Shown in pieces: positions 33,329 to 42,191 of a stretch of 64,000 nt of DNA. The stretch is taken from the NCBI RefSeq assembly GCF_023701485.1, contig NZ_JAMQBK010000024.1, positions 62,001 to 126,000 of the forward strand, read 5' to 3'. Positions within the stretch are counted from its first letter, which is position 1. The number at the start of each line of letters is the position of its first letter. The position numbers were made by a program, and so were the translations under genes. The notes beneath the pieces are model-generated. The model saw nothing but the letters and a program-made list of their open reading frames with translations. It did no database searches and was not told the DNA's origin. This DNA comes from Aporhodopirellula aestuarii (GTDB taxonomy: Bacteria; Planctomycetota; Planctomycetia; Pirellulales; Pirellulaceae).

Positions 33329-35506
33329 TCATTCGGCAGCGACTCGCTGGAAGCCGCTCGCAGTTTTGGTTGCGGTCGGCATCGTGACCGGCACGATCTC
33401 GCCTTGTTGAACGAGCGTGAGAATGATCTGGTCAAGGTCGGCGGCTTTGCACTTCATATATTTGAGGATGTGCTGTCGTTGCATTCGCTGTTCGGGTTGC
33501 TCGCCGATTCGTTTGAGCAGCTTCAAGCACTCGGCATGAAACGGGTTCTCCGCGACGTGGACGGACGCGAGATACAGTTGCCGACGCGTTTGATGCATCG
33601 CGAACTCGGTGGCCCACTCAACAGCCGGCACTCCGATGAGCGGTTCGATGTGGTTTTCGCTACACGCATAGATTAACGCCAGCTTCTTGGCGTGTTCACA
33701 CGTTCGACTCCACGCAGTACGAGCGACCTCATCAACAGCCTCTTCGGCAGCGTCGTATTCGCGTTCGGTCATCAATCGAACGTGGTCGATCGCTTCGGCG
33801 GCATCCGGTGTGGTTTCCACCACGAGCGGCTTGGGGTGAAAGTTCAGGAAGTTGCCAGAGCCAGGCTCGAAGTCCGCCCACCACTTCGCGGTTTCCAGAA
33901 TGTCCTCGGGCAGGTCACGGGCCGAGCCTGGTGTTTGCCCAGTGCCTCGTTTGCCGACGTCGATGATGTTGAGGCGTGCAAAGAATCCGTTGGTCAACAT
34001 TCGCTTGGACAACGATTCGTAGAAGTACTGCGGTGTCGCAGTGCCGAATAGCGTCAAATGCGGTTGGTCGATATGGATGGCGTCTTTCTGGTTCGCCTTC
34101 ACGCGGATGGGATAGACGTCGCCGGCAGAGGTGTAGAGCGTCAGCAGAATGTTCGGAATCGACTCGCGGCTGTTTTCGCGGTCGAGGTTGATCTGACGCA
34201 GCACTCCGTCCATCTCGTCATTTTGAAAAAGCATGCGGCCGGTTCGCACCAATGCGTCCTGAATTCCTTCACCCGAGGCGAATTTGTCGCCGAGCGATCC
34301 GGACATGCCTATTTGAAACAGAATCTGCGAGTTGACTTTGCGTGGAAACTCCTTGCCGGTCCCGCTGCTAGCGAGCGCGAGCAAATACAGATTTGTGCGC
34401 AAGTCACCCGACGTGCAGACTTTTCGGCCGGCAAGAAACGATTGCAGCGCCATCGCACCGCAAAACGCGAGTCCGATATTCGGGTATGGAGCATTCGCGA
34501 GCGTGAAATCCATGACACGACGAACGAAACCCGGCACGTCAAATAGTCGCTCGGGTAGTTGCCCTGGATCGGGCGTCGATTCGGGTGGCGGAGGTTGGGC
34601 TGCAATCGCAGGCTGCGAACTGCCGATCATGAACTTGCTCAAGTCCACATCGTTGTCGATCGTTTCGATTGGCCCACCATCACGGAGCCAGCTGTATGGG
34701 CGATCGTGCGGTTTCGTTGCCGCTTGGTTGACTTTGTGTTGCAATTCCTTTTCGGACCAGGGTGGATTGCAACGCGGGTTGTAGTGGTGGGTCAGAATCG
34801 ACAGCGACTCTGCCGGATCGAGGCCGAACCCGTGAACGAGCGCGGTCGCAGCGGAATAAGTTTGCGAGTGACCGCCACTGCCGGCGATCGCGGGCGGCAT
34901 CGCGTTCAAGTAGGCGATTGCACGCGATTCCACGTCGTTGCTCACACGCGGCGACTGTGGCGGCAATGTGGCGATTTGTTGTGGTCTCTTGGCGGCTCCA
35001 CGCCGATGGTTGACAGCCTCGGCAAGTGCTTTGACACACGCGGACAACATAGGCGAGTGAACAGGGGCTGGCTCGCCATTGAGTGTTTCGTAGGTTTCGC
35101 CGTCGGGATGCACGCTCGGCCCGACGACGGTTTGCGTTCCGGTTGAACGCAATTCGACGATCATCGAACCGTCATTCGGATCGGTGTGCTTTTCAGTCTT
35201 AGCGCCAACCGCGATGTACCAACGATGGGATCGCGGGGCAGACGGCCGGCCCGTGATCGCTGGTGTTGGGGGCAGGTATTGATCGGCCAGCTCAATCGCT
35301 TCGTCGCAATCGAGGTCAATATCGACGAGCCATCCCGAAGGCTCGCCAAGGATGATTCCGATATTGCCTTGATCGGGAAAAACCTCCGGGTTCAATCTCA
35401 GATTGGTCCAGTCACGTCGTGCCGGCGACTTCGATCGCGGGCGCAGCGGCACGCAGTACCAGCCACGCTGGCGATAGTTTGTGACTTGCTCCCGCACATC
35501 GGCCAT
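33329..35506 (-). CDS. Primase-polymerase/helicase (Prim-Pol + DUF3987)
   Basis: A 725-residue protein from ATG 35506, which overlaps the helicase stop (TGATG). The N-terminus (1-180) is an archaeo-eukaryotic-type prim-pol domain, with the acidic pair in SGWLVDIDLDCDEAIEL (Asp62-66 region) and SHRWYI downstream. A linker with 'WSEKELQHKVNQA' follows. The C-terminal part (about 330-720) is a DUF3987-like P-loop ATPase with ASSGTGKE as Walker A and 'FGTATPQYFYESLS'. Such proteins prime and unwind DNA at phage and plasmid origins. It is the last gene of the helicase-RusA operon. Confidence 0.85.
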   Translation of the reverse strand: MADVREQVTNYRQRGWYCVPLRPRSKSPARRDWTNLRLNPEVFPDQGNIGIILGEPSGWLVDIDLDCDEAIELADQYLPPTPAITGRPSAPRSHRWYIAVGAKTEKHTDPNDGSMIVELRSTGTQTVVGPSVHPDGETYETLNGEPAPVHSPMLSACVKALAEAVNHRRGAAKRPQQIATLPPQSPRVSNDVESRAIAYLNAMPPAIAGSGGHSQTYSAATALVHGFGLDPAESLSILTHHYNPRCNPPWSEKELQHKVNQAATKPHDRPYSWLRDGGPIETIDNDVDLSKFMIGSSQPAIAAQPPPPESTPDPGQLPERLFDVPGFVRRVMDFTLANAPYPNIGLAFCGAMALQSFLAGRKVCTSGDLRTNLYLLALASSGTGKEFPRKVNSQILFQIGMSGSLGDKFASGEGIQDALVRTGRMLFQNDEMDGVLRQINLDRENSRESIPNILLTLYTSAGDVYPIRVKANQKDAIHIDQPHLTLFGTATPQYFYESLSKRMLTNGFFARLNIIDVGKRGTGQTPGSARDLPEDILETAKWWADFEPGSGNFLNFHPKPLVVETTPDAAEAIDHVRLMTEREYDAAEEAVDEVARTAWSRTCEHAKKLALIYACSENHIEPLIGVPAVEWATEFAMHQTRRQLYLASVHVAENPFHAECLKLLKRIGEQPEQRMQRQHILKYMKCKAADLDQIILTLVQQGEIVPVTMPTATKTASGFQRVAAE

Positions 35507-37167
35507 CAAAAGGGTGCCTCTTCCAATGCTGCGTTTGGAATCTCGCCGATCGACTGTTTGATGATGCGATCGTATTTCTGGCCTGCGATCGAGCGAACCG
35601 TTAGCGTTTCGGCTGCGGCGAGAAGACCCGAGTCGGCTATGTCAATCGCCTCTTCCGCGTTCGTTGGACAAGGATCGAGGCAACGATCACGCCACCACGC
35701 TTCCGCTTTGCGACGTGCGTATCCAGAGTGTTCGATACAGATGAATTCGCTCTGCCAACGTTCGAGGCCGATCATGTAGTCGACGCGCAGGCATCGTGGT
35801 GCGTCTTCGTCGGCGTCGCGCTTACGATGCACGCGATAGATGATGTCTTGAACGTCGTACTCGGTGTCGGTGACCTCGCCAGACAATACTCCGGCCTCGC
35901 TTGCCTCGGCATCATGAGCTTCTCGCTCGGGTGGCTGGAACGGATGACCGCACTCGGGACAGTTGGCATAGCCACATGCAACGAGGGCGTGACACTTTTC
36001 ACACTCTTTCGCCGGTGGACCTTGGTCCGGACGTTTGGCTTTGTCCTTCGGCTTGATCTGGTCGATCGGTCCATGGCGTTCGATGTTGCCACCAAAGTCG
36101 AGGACGAGGCAATTCTGTTTGTCGGGGTGTAAGCGAAAACCGCGGCCGACGCATTGGTAGAGCAGTCCGGGTGACATCGTTGGACGCAACATCACGACAC
36201 AATCGACACGGGGTGCATCGAACCCGGTGGTGAGCACGTTCACATTGCAGAGAAAGCGTAGCGGTTCGCTTTCGATTAACGATGTCGGAGCATCGCCACG
36301 CAAGCGGGCCAACAATTCGTCTCGTTCGCCCGCCGGTGTTTCGCCGGTTACGAAACCACACTCGATACCGTGGTTTTCGTACAGCACTTCGACCACACGC
36401 CGCCCGTGTGCGACGGACGACGCGAAGATTAGTACTGCTTGGCGGTCGGCCGTGAGTTCCACGATTTCGGCACACGCGGCCGACACGAGGGCGTCGTCGT
36501 TGACCAGCGATTCGACCTCTTCGCTGACGAACTCGCCGGCGCGGATATGCAGACCGCCGAAATCGGCTCGATGCACGCCGGCTTTGGAAATGAGCGGACT
36601 CAAGTATCCGTCACGGATTAGTTCCTTGATTCCGATTTCGTAGCAGACTTCATTCAGAAAGTGGTCCGCCGAGCAGATCATGCCGGAGTCGAGGCGGAAC
36701 GGAGTGGCTGTCAATCCGATCACGCGAACGTGCGGATTGATAACCTTGCAGTCAGCCAGGAACTGCCGATACATGCCGTCGCCCTTCTTTGAAATCAGAT
36801 GGGCTTCGTCCACGACGATCAGGTCAAACGGATCGAGGTCACACGCTCGCTTGTAGATGCTTTGAATGCCAGCGACCAGAACTGGCGTGTTAGTGTCTCG
36901 CTTCTTGAGGCCGGCCGAATACAGACCGACCTTGATTTCGGGACACAGACGGCGAACTTTGTCAGCATTCTGTTCGAGAAGCTCTTTGACGTGAGCCAAG
37001 ATCAGAACACGACCGTTCCACTGCGTCACAGCATCGGACGCGATCTTCGCGAGGACGAGACTTTTGCCGGCACCTGTTGGCAAGACCACAACGGGATTGT
37101 CGTCGCGGTTTCGCAGGTGATCGTAGACCGCATCAACGGCGGCTTGCTGGTAGGAACGCAACTTCAT
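35506..37167 (-). CDS. Phage superfamily 2 DEAD/DEAH helicase
   Basis: A 553-residue protein. Motif I PTGAGKS lies at residues 30-36, motif II VDEAH near 118, motif III 'GLTATPFRLD', motif V 'LTTGFDAPRVD', motif VI 'QCVGRGFRL'. A C-terminal zinc ribbon 'CEKCHALVACGYANCPECGHPF' lies near 395-415. It belongs to the SSL2/XPB-like phage helicases, probably acting in replication or recombination. Its start overlaps the RusA gene stop by four bases and its stop overlaps the primase start, so the three genes are coupled. Confidence 0.92.
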   Translation of the reverse strand: MKLRSYQQAAVDAVYDHLRNRDDNPVVVLPTGAGKSLVLAKIASDAVTQWNGRVLILAHVKELLEQNADKVRRLCPEIKVGLYSAGLKKRDTNTPVLVAGIQSIYKRACDLDPFDLIVVDEAHLISKKGDGMYRQFLADCKVINPHVRVIGLTATPFRLDSGMICSADHFLNEVCYEIGIKELIRDGYLSPLISKAGVHRADFGGLHIRAGEFVSEEVESLVNDDALVSAACAEIVELTADRQAVLIFASSVAHGRRVVEVLYENHGIECGFVTGETPAGERDELLARLRGDAPTSLIESEPLRFLCNVNVLTTGFDAPRVDCVVMLRPTMSPGLLYQCVGRGFRLHPDKQNCLVLDFGGNIERHGPIDQIKPKDKAKRPDQGPPAKECEKCHALVACGYANCPECGHPFQPPEREAHDAEASEAGVLSGEVTDTEYDVQDIIYRVHRKRDADEDAPRCLRVDYMIGLERWQSEFICIEHSGYARRKAEAWWRDRCLDPCPTNAEEAIDIADSGLLAAAETLTVRSIAGQKYDRIIKQSIGEIPNAALEEAPF

Positions 37168-37685
37168 GCGATTCGTGCTCCGTTGCGATATTTGCGACCG
37201 CGTGCGATCGGAACGAAACCGGTGAGGCGGCTACGCCAACGCGTGCATTCCTCGCAAAGTCGATTCCCTGGGCCGAGCGAATAGAATTCGTCATCGCATC
37301 GAAGGCAGAATCGGTATCCAGGCTCGCCCAGTTTTGCTGGCACGCGACGAACGGTGACCTCCGTTCGCGGGCAGTCAGCTTCCGGCTCGAACTTTTCGAC
37401 CGTTAAACGAACGATCTGGCTGTCGTCGTCATACGCTCCGCCAGCTTGCATAGCATCGAGCAACGCCTTGAGCGAGTTGTCCACGTCACGGCGGCGGCGA
37501 TCCACAGGTATCAAGCGAATGTCAACGATCAGGTCGCCATCGTGCTTCTTCACCTTTTGAAGCTTCATCAGACCGCGAACCGTCTTTCGGTACTCGCGAC
37601 CTTCTTTACTGACGAGCACACGGGTGCCAACATGTCGCCAGTAGCGATTGACTGAGGGAGGAAATGGAAGTTGCAGTCGCAGCAT
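37164..37685 (-). CDS. RusA-type Holliday junction resolvase
   Basis: A 173-residue protein. RusA signatures are 'LPFPPSVNRYWR' at the start, 'RRRRDVDNSLKALLDAMQ' and 'YDDDSQIVRL'. The Asp residues in DVDN and DDDSQ are the metal-binding catalytic set, and all are present. A C-terminal zinc ribbon of about 50 residues (CLRCDDEF ... CEECTRW) is added to the usual length of about 120. It would cut branched intermediates from replication or recombination before packaging. First gene of the coupled RusA-helicase-primase unit. Confidence 0.92.
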   Translation of the reverse strand: MLRLQLPFPPSVNRYWRHVGTRVLVSKEGREYRKTVRGLMKLQKVKKHDGDLIVDIRLIPVDRRRRDVDNSLKALLDAMQAGGAYDDDSQIVRLTVEKFEPEADCPRTEVTVRRVPAKLGEPGYRFCLRCDDEFYSLGPGNRLCEECTRWRSRLTGFVPIARGRKYRNGARIA

Positions 37686-37715
37686 GATGTATCACTTGAA
37701 TCGGTGTCGGCAGAC

Positions 37716-37754
37716 AAAAAAACAGCCGACCGGAATTAGAAGGCCGGCCGGCTG
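37716..37754 (-). terminator. Rho-independent terminator after DUF669 gene
   Basis: On the minus strand an 11 bp stem (CAGCCGGCCGG with CCGGTCGGCTG, one G-T pair) is followed by TTTTTTT. It separates the Sak4/DUF669 unit from the RusA-helicase-primase unit. Confidence 0.88.
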
Positions 37755-37779
37755 TCGGGCTTGGAAACGGTGACCGAGA

Positions 37780-38238
37780 TCAACGTTTCCAAGGGGCGTC
37801 CGTGCCGCTGACTTGAGACGCGGCGATCGGCTGAGCGACGGCGTCCTTCTTCGAGTAGCCCTTCACTTCGTTTTGCAACTCGCCGGTGTCGTTGCGACGT
37901 TTGACTCGCACGTGAATCACGCAAGGCAAGTTGTGTAAGTCCGCCGAGTCGGTTGGCACCAAGACGCCAACCGACCGGCAGATCGCAGACAACTCCCGCC
38001 GGGCAATTTCCACCGCGGTCGCGTTGGGGTTGTCGAGGTTGAGACGCACCCAGAGAAGACGGTTTGCGTACTCGCCCTCCACGATCTGAAACGTCAACTG
38101 CAGGTAGTTGCCCGTGCCAGACTTCGTGGGTTTCATTTCGCTGTCAGTGATGACGGCGACGTACTTGCCTGATGGGATCGGTTCGAGGTCGTCGGCTGGT
38201 TCGACAGTGTTGGCATCAAAGCCGTTGAGGTTGGCCAT
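37780..38238 (-). CDS. DUF669 phage protein (ssDNA-annealing partner)
   Basis: A 152-residue protein starting MANLNGFDANTVEPADDLEP. 'IPSGKYVAVITDSEMKPTKS' and 'GTGNYLQLTFQIVEGEYANR' are diagnostic of DUF669. These proteins usually accompany a Sak4/RecA-like ATPase and may serve as a single-strand-binding partner in phage recombination. That pairing is seen here, with only two bases between the two genes. Confidence 0.9.
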   Translation of the reverse strand: MANLNGFDANTVEPADDLEPIPSGKYVAVITDSEMKPTKSGTGNYLQLTFQIVEGEYANRLLWVRLNLDNPNATAVEIARRELSAICRSVGVLVPTDSADLHNLPCVIHVRVKRRNDTGELQNEVKGYSKKDAVAQPIAASQVSGTDAPWKR

Positions 38239-38240
38239 GG

Positions 38241-39026
38241 TTAGTTACCTTGGGTTTGAGGAGTGGGTGAGTTGTTGGTCAGTGCATTCACGAACGCCGA
38301 CCACGAGAGCGGCAATTCTTCAGCGATGCCGTAGCGATTCTTGGCAACGCAACTGGGCGACCCGTAAGCACGCACGACGCGTTCACCGCCGTCTTTGCCG
38401 ATCGCATGAGCGATGGTGCGTTTGCGATTGAACCCGCCGTCTTCACTTTGCGTTCGCATCTTGCGAGTGGCGAACAAAACGGCGTCGCACCATTCCTTCA
38501 CGAGGGCTGCAGCATGCTTGTGCAATCGCGGCGAATAGCGGTCGTAGGGTGAGGACTCGGGATCCTCGAACCGTTCGACCTTGGAATGCGCGATCAAGAC
38601 CGTCACCATGCCGCGCGAACGCAGCACATTGAGCAGGTCGAGTACTTCACGCCACAGAGAGAGGGCGTGCATGTAACCGCGGGCATACCCGCCGTCGACC
38701 TTCTCGATCGACTCGACGGCGTACTGCTGACAGAGCTTGTCCCAGACAAGACGCTCTAGCCAATCGAGCGAGTCGATCACGACGGATTCGTAATCGTGCT
38801 TCTCATTGACGAGCGTTTTCAGGGCTGCAATGACGTCATCGAATTTGGTCGCCAGTGGGAAGCGATCGCATTCGATTTCGTCGAGACCGTCTTCGGTTTG
38901 AATGAAGATCGGCTTGGGTGCTTCGCTGCCGAAGGTTGACTTGCCGATGCCTTCGACACCGTAGAGCAAGACGCGAGGCGGTTTCGATTGCCGGCCGGAT
39001 TGGATGGTTTCGAGTAGGTTGGTCAC
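38241..39026 (-). CDS. Sak4-like phage ATPase (AAA_24)
   Basis: A 261-residue RecA-fold ATPase with Walker A GVEGIGKST (residues 23-31), 'ESVVIDSLDWLERLVWDKL' as Walker B (near 83-88) and 'VTVLIAHSKVERF'. It belongs to the single-domain phage nucleotide-binding family that includes Sak4 single-strand annealing recombinases. With DUF669 and RusA it forms a recombination set. First large gene of its unit, downstream of a 77-residue protein and motif B. Confidence 0.88.
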   Translation of the reverse strand: MTNLLETIQSGRQSKPPRVLLYGVEGIGKSTFGSEAPKPIFIQTEDGLDEIECDRFPLATKFDDVIAALKTLVNEKHDYESVVIDSLDWLERLVWDKLCQQYAVESIEKVDGGYARGYMHALSLWREVLDLLNVLRSRGMVTVLIAHSKVERFEDPESSPYDRYSPRLHKHAAALVKEWCDAVLFATRKMRTQSEDGGFNRKRTIAHAIGKDGGERVVRAYGSPSCVAKNRYGIAEELPLSWSAFVNALTNNSPTPQTQGN

Positions 39027-39068
39027 TGGATTGGTAACTCCTTGATGGATGGGTGAAACGGTTGGTTG

Positions 39069-39302
39069 TTAAAGACTCTGGAGTTGCTCGACATCGAAGT
39101 TTCCGTGGCGATCGCTGGTCACCAGGAAGTGCTTGAAGTCGCTTTGCACGACGAATCGCTGTTCGGTGCCGAGTTGATTGCGGAGCGATTTGCAGGCTCC
39201 GGTGAATTCCCGCGAGGCTTCGTTGAAGCGTTCGGCGGATCGCAAGTAACGACCGACGGCGAGCGAGAGTGCGACGCGGCGTTCGATATCGAGTTGTTTC
39301 AT
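39069..39302 (-). CDS. Small phage early protein, unknown
   Basis: A 77-residue helical protein starting MKQLDIERRVALSLAVGRYL. Its start codon overlaps the stop of a 14-codon leader ORF (ATGA), which suggests translational coupling. No family is recognised. It is first in the recombination unit that continues into the Sak4-like gene. Confidence 0.65.
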   Translation of the reverse strand: MKQLDIERRVALSLAVGRYLRSAERFNEASREFTGACKSLRNQLGTEQRFVVQSDFKHFLVTSDRHGNFDVEQLQSL

Positions 39303-39343
39303 GAGTTCTCGTTTGGTGGTGTAGATTGGTGATCGAAAGACAT
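39299..39343 (-). CDS. 14-residue leader ORF with strong ribosome site
   Basis: ATG at 39343 is preceded by AGGAGGGG, the strongest Shine-Dalgarno sequence seen in the window. It encodes MSFDHQSTPPNENS and then stops in an ATGA overlap with the 77-residue gene. The peptide itself looks unremarkable; it probably couples or regulates translation of the operon. The motif-B DNA runs directly into it. Confidence 0.6.
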   Translation of the reverse strand: MSFDHQSTPPNENS

Positions 39344-39394
39344 GTCCCCTCCTGGGTTACTTAGGCGAACGAGGCGGGGGTATGACCAGAAAAT
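39344..39394 (-). promoter_or_regulatory. Repeated upstream motif, copy B
   Basis: On the minus strand: CATTTTCTGGTCATACCC, spacer, then CGCCTAAGTAACCCAGGAGG leading straight into the leader ORF. The match to copy A extends over about 50 bases with a few mismatches. See copy A. Confidence 0.55.
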
Positions 39395-39417
39395 GCAGAG
39401 CGACTCTCAGAACGACG

Positions 39418-40035
39418 CTATTTCCATCGTTTGTCGCGAGGCGGTGTGATTCCGGCGTCGATGAACCGCTGCTGGATGTCCTGCAACATCGAGTGGAAGG
39501 CGCGACGCGTCATTCCGGACTGCTTCTGCGTCGCAATGCGTCCGTGTTCCATGACTTGCTTGCAGAGTTCTTGCTGATGTTCGGGCAACTCAGCGAAGAC
39601 GACGCGGAACGCTTCGACTTCCTCGAATACCGCTTCTTCGCTGCGAGTCTCTCTGCCGATGGCACGGTCGCGATCTTCGAGCGAAAGTTCCGATGCCAAT
39701 TCCATCGGAGGACCACCATCGGGATCGTCGACCATCGTTGTGAGTGAAACGACAGGGCCGCCGGGCGGAGTGCGAAACGCGGTATTGCGAGAATCAAGGA
39801 TCCTGGCCAGTGCCCGCGAGACGATCATGTCGATGTACGTTTTGAACGTCGCACGCTCGGGTGTAAAATCTTCGAGATACCGCTCGACCATCGTCCACAA
39901 CGATTGTTCGATGTCGCGGAGTTCTTGCCGGGCGTAGGCACCAGCCTTGTAGCCACGCCACGCTTGACAGCGGATATTGGCCTGGATGTACTTCCAGTCG
40001 ATGTCGCTGACTTTTGAGACTTCCTGAGTTTTCAA
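39418..40035 (-). CDS. Sigma-70-like (ECF-type) factor
   Basis: I choose the TTG at 40035 because GGAGG lies at the right distance, giving 205 residues (LKTQEVSKVSDIDWKYIQAN); an open extension to 40122 is Ser/Arg-rich. Residues 45-95 resemble sigma region 2 ('RDIEQSLWTMVERYLEDFTP', 'TFKTYIDMIVSRALARIL'). Residues 150-205 resemble region 4, with a C-terminal HTH ('LPEHQQELCKQVMEHG', 'QSGMTRRAFHSMLQDIQQRF'). A phage-encoded sigma factor could direct RNA polymerase to the repeated promoter-like elements at 25-28 kb. The family match is by pattern and the promoter link is inference. Confidence 0.7.
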   Translation of the reverse strand: MKTQEVSKVSDIDWKYIQANIRCQAWRGYKAGAYARQELRDIEQSLWTMVERYLEDFTPERATFKTYIDMIVSRALARILDSRNTAFRTPPGGPVVSLTTMVDDPDGGPPMELASELSLEDRDRAIGRETRSEEAVFEEVEAFRVVFAELPEHQQELCKQVMEHGRIATQKQSGMTRRAFHSMLQDIQQRFIDAGITPPRDKRWK

Positions 40036-40171
40036 ACGAATATCCTCCGGCTGGAGGTTCGTTCGAGGACTCCGGCCGGCGAAAACCGTGCTGCGAACGG
40101 ACGATCGTTCACAGAGAAACACGGACCAGCGGGATCAGCACGAATGCGAATCTCTCAGCTGGAGTCACGGC

Positions 40172-40212
40172 GACTCATGGCGTGAGTCTTTGACACATCA
40201 CGTGAGTCGTTC
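40172..40212. promoter_or_regulatory. TGAGTC direct and inverted repeats between divergent genes
   Basis: The stretch has a palindrome GACTCATGGCGTGAGTC (40172-40188) and a further CGTGAGTCGTTCG at 40201-40213, so CGTGAGTC occurs twice 20 bases apart. It lies between the divergent sigma-like gene and membrane-protein gene and looks like an operator for one or both. Confidence 0.45.
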
Positions 40213-40273
40213 GTAATTTTGCTGTTTTTTGAAACGGCGCAGTGGGCGAGTCAGAACGGGCTCTCGAAGAAGT

Positions 40274-40993
40274 ATGGAAGTTTCCAAACTGGCATCACGA
40301 GTTCCGATCTTCCCGCTGTTCATAGCGGTGAGCTTGCTCGTTGGCTGGTTTATCCCTGGGTTTTACGCATGGACCGACTCCGATCAGAGCCGTCCATCGC
40401 CGCTGCTGTGGAAGGTGCCGCTGTGGTCGGCGATTGCTTCCGCCGCGTTCTGTTTCGCTCTGCCGTGGTTGCCCATCGGGACGAAACCGCCAAGCGACGC
40501 ACCACGCAAGCCGATGCGATTCTCGGTTCGCACATTGCTAATGATCACTGCTGGCGTAGCAGTGACGATTCCGCTGTTTGCCAAGGTGCCACTTGTGTTG
40601 AGTGGGATCGCTTGCGTTGGCTCGTATGCATTCCTAATTTGGTTCTGCGTAAGAAACCCACAGCACCGCATGGCCGCATCGGCACTGATGGCGTGTTTGA
40701 TCCTGCCGTACGCCTGGGTCGTCGGATACGACGAACTCGACCGGATACTGCCAACGTTGGCCGTTATGATTGCCGGAATGCCAGCCTTTCTTCCGGCGGC
40801 ATTCCTAAGTCAAATGTTCGGACAACATTTCCAAGAATCACAATGGTTGACGTTCTTGCTGACCGCAGTCGAGCTTTTGCTTGGCATTTGGATGATTCGC
40901 CTTGGTCCGAAACGAACGATCGCCTACTTACTGCTTGTCATGCTCATTTCGGGAGTGGGCTCGCTTGGCTTTTACATGATGTGTATCGCATAA
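40274..40993 (+). CDS. Integral membrane protein, planctomycete type
   Basis: A 239-residue protein from ATG 40274 (MEVSKLASRVPIFPLFIAVS). About seven membrane helices are visible, with the block 'MRFSVRTLLMITAGVAVTI', which recurs in many planctomycete membrane proteins. No transport or enzymatic motif is seen. The isolated plus-strand location next to the sigma-like gene suggests host or cargo DNA. The start was chosen because the first 15 codons upstream are Arg-rich and atypical. Confidence 0.65.
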   Translation: MEVSKLASRVPIFPLFIAVSLLVGWFIPGFYAWTDSDQSRPSPLLWKVPLWSAIASAAFCFALPWLPIGTKPPSDAPRKPMRFSVRTLLMITAGVAVTIPLFAKVPLVLSGIACVGSYAFLIWFCVRNPQHRMAASALMACLILPYAWVVGYDELDRILPTLAVMIAGMPAFLPAAFLSQMFGQHFQESQWLTFLLTAVELLLGIWMIRLGPKRTIAYLLLVMLISGVGSLGFYMMCIA

Positions 40994-41003
40994 TGCCGCA
41001 CCA

Positions 41004-42191
41004 TCAGAACGCCCATGCCGGATCGTCACTGGGGCTGTAACACATCGCGTTACCTTTGAATGCGAGCTTTAAGTGCTCAGCGAGCTCCGCATGATGCTCG
41101 GCGATGCGTTTGATGTCACGGTTGATGGCTTGCCGCACATTCTTGCGTGACTTGGATTCGTCAGTGAGGACGCGGGCTTTGCCGCTCCTACCGGTGTCCT
41201 TTTGAAGTTGCGAGAGAATCTCGTATTGCTCGGCTTGCAGCGTTTCGAGCGTACCTGCATCGTTGTTGCGTTCTGCTTCCGCGATGCGGGCACTGATGTC
41301 GGCCAAGGTCCGCTTGTACTCACGGCGAGCGTCTTCGTCGAAAGCCTCGCCCGTGCCGCTGGTGGAAGACCGGGCCGCGATCCCAGTGCGAGCGTTTTCG
41401 AGTTCGACGGGATTCAGTGTTCTGCCAGGACGTGACAAGAGCTCTGCGAGATACCACATGCCAATCGCGTCGGCGAGTACGAACCGATTCTTCTCGAAGC
41501 AAATCTCCCAATGGTCGCCGGTCATGCGGAAAGAGTTTGGTGGAGAATCTTCGCCCAGCCCGAGTCGGTAGCGAAGCTCGTCCAACGCCGCGGTGCTCAC
41601 TACGACCGAGCCGTCTTTGCTGAAGAATACTTCATCGGCAGCGACGATCGTGATCTCGAATGTTCGCTCGATCGAGCCAAGGTCGGTGCGAGTCCCAGCG
41701 AGTGACGGGACCAAGAGCACAGTCTTTGCACCGACACTCATTGCCGTTTCGATAAGCGACGTCTGATCTGTACGAGCGCAGAAGTGAACCATCGTTGATG
41801 CAAAGCGAGGTGGTAGCCGACCAAGTTTCTGGACCGAACCATTCGGAACAGCGGGCAGACTCTCGGCACGCCCACCAAGCAACGACATCAACGTTTTGGC
41901 AAGTTTTGCAACGCTGAACGTACAAATCGACAACTCATTTCGTTCGACATCGAACACTTCGCCTTGCAGACGATTGATGCCGACGAATGTTCCGTCATCG
42001 TGCTCGACGACGTCACACGCGGTAACACCGTCGCTGGCCAGCGTCCATGCAGCCAGGTCTGGCGTCGCGGAAAGGAACTGGTGGCACAGTTCCCAATGTT
42101 CACCCAGCTCGACCTGCCACGCTCGCCGTGGTGCTCGCAGGCTTGGGATCCGAGAGAGCGTTCGCCAAAGTCGTAGGTGTCGCAGGGTCAC
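41004..42191 (-). CDS. Unknown protein with C-terminal regulator-like module
   Basis: A 395-residue protein. Residues 1-220 are not recognised. From residue 225 on, 'HWEICFEKNRFVLADAIGMWYLAELLSRPGRTLNPVEL' followed by 'DARREYKRTLADISARIAEAERNNDAGTLETLQAE' and the final 'NVRQAINRDIKRIAEHHAELAEHLK' match a winged-helix-plus-coiled-coil module found at the C-terminus of some large bacterial regulators and ATPases. Here it stands without the usual ATPase. Its first 30 codons overlap the end of the upstream 413-residue gene by 92 bases, so a later start is possible. The two clearly form an operon. Confidence 0.65.
   Translation of the reverse strand: MTLRHLRLWRTLSRIPSLRAPRRAWQVELGEHWELCHQFLSATPDLAAWTLASDGVTACDVVEHDDGTFVGINRLQGEVFDVERNELSICTFSVAKLAKTLMSLLGGRAESLPAVPNGSVQKLGRLPPRFASTMVHFCARTDQTSLIETAMSVGAKTVLLVPSLAGTRTDLGSIERTFEITIVAADEVFFSKDGSVVVSTAALDELRYRLGLGEDSPPNSFRMTGDHWEICFEKNRFVLADAIGMWYLAELLSRPGRTLNPVELENARTGIAARSSTSGTGEAFDEDARREYKRTLADISARIAEAERNNDAGTLETLQAEQYEILSQLQKDTGRSGKARVLTDESKSRKNVRQAINRDIKRIAEHHAELAEHLKLAFKGNAMCYSPSDDPAWAF

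Noticed and set aside
32745-33332. A 195-codon minus frame over the palindrome region
   Set aside because: Composition biased to Ser/Pro/Thr, passes through the iterated repeats and overlaps the NADAR start; no ribosome site.
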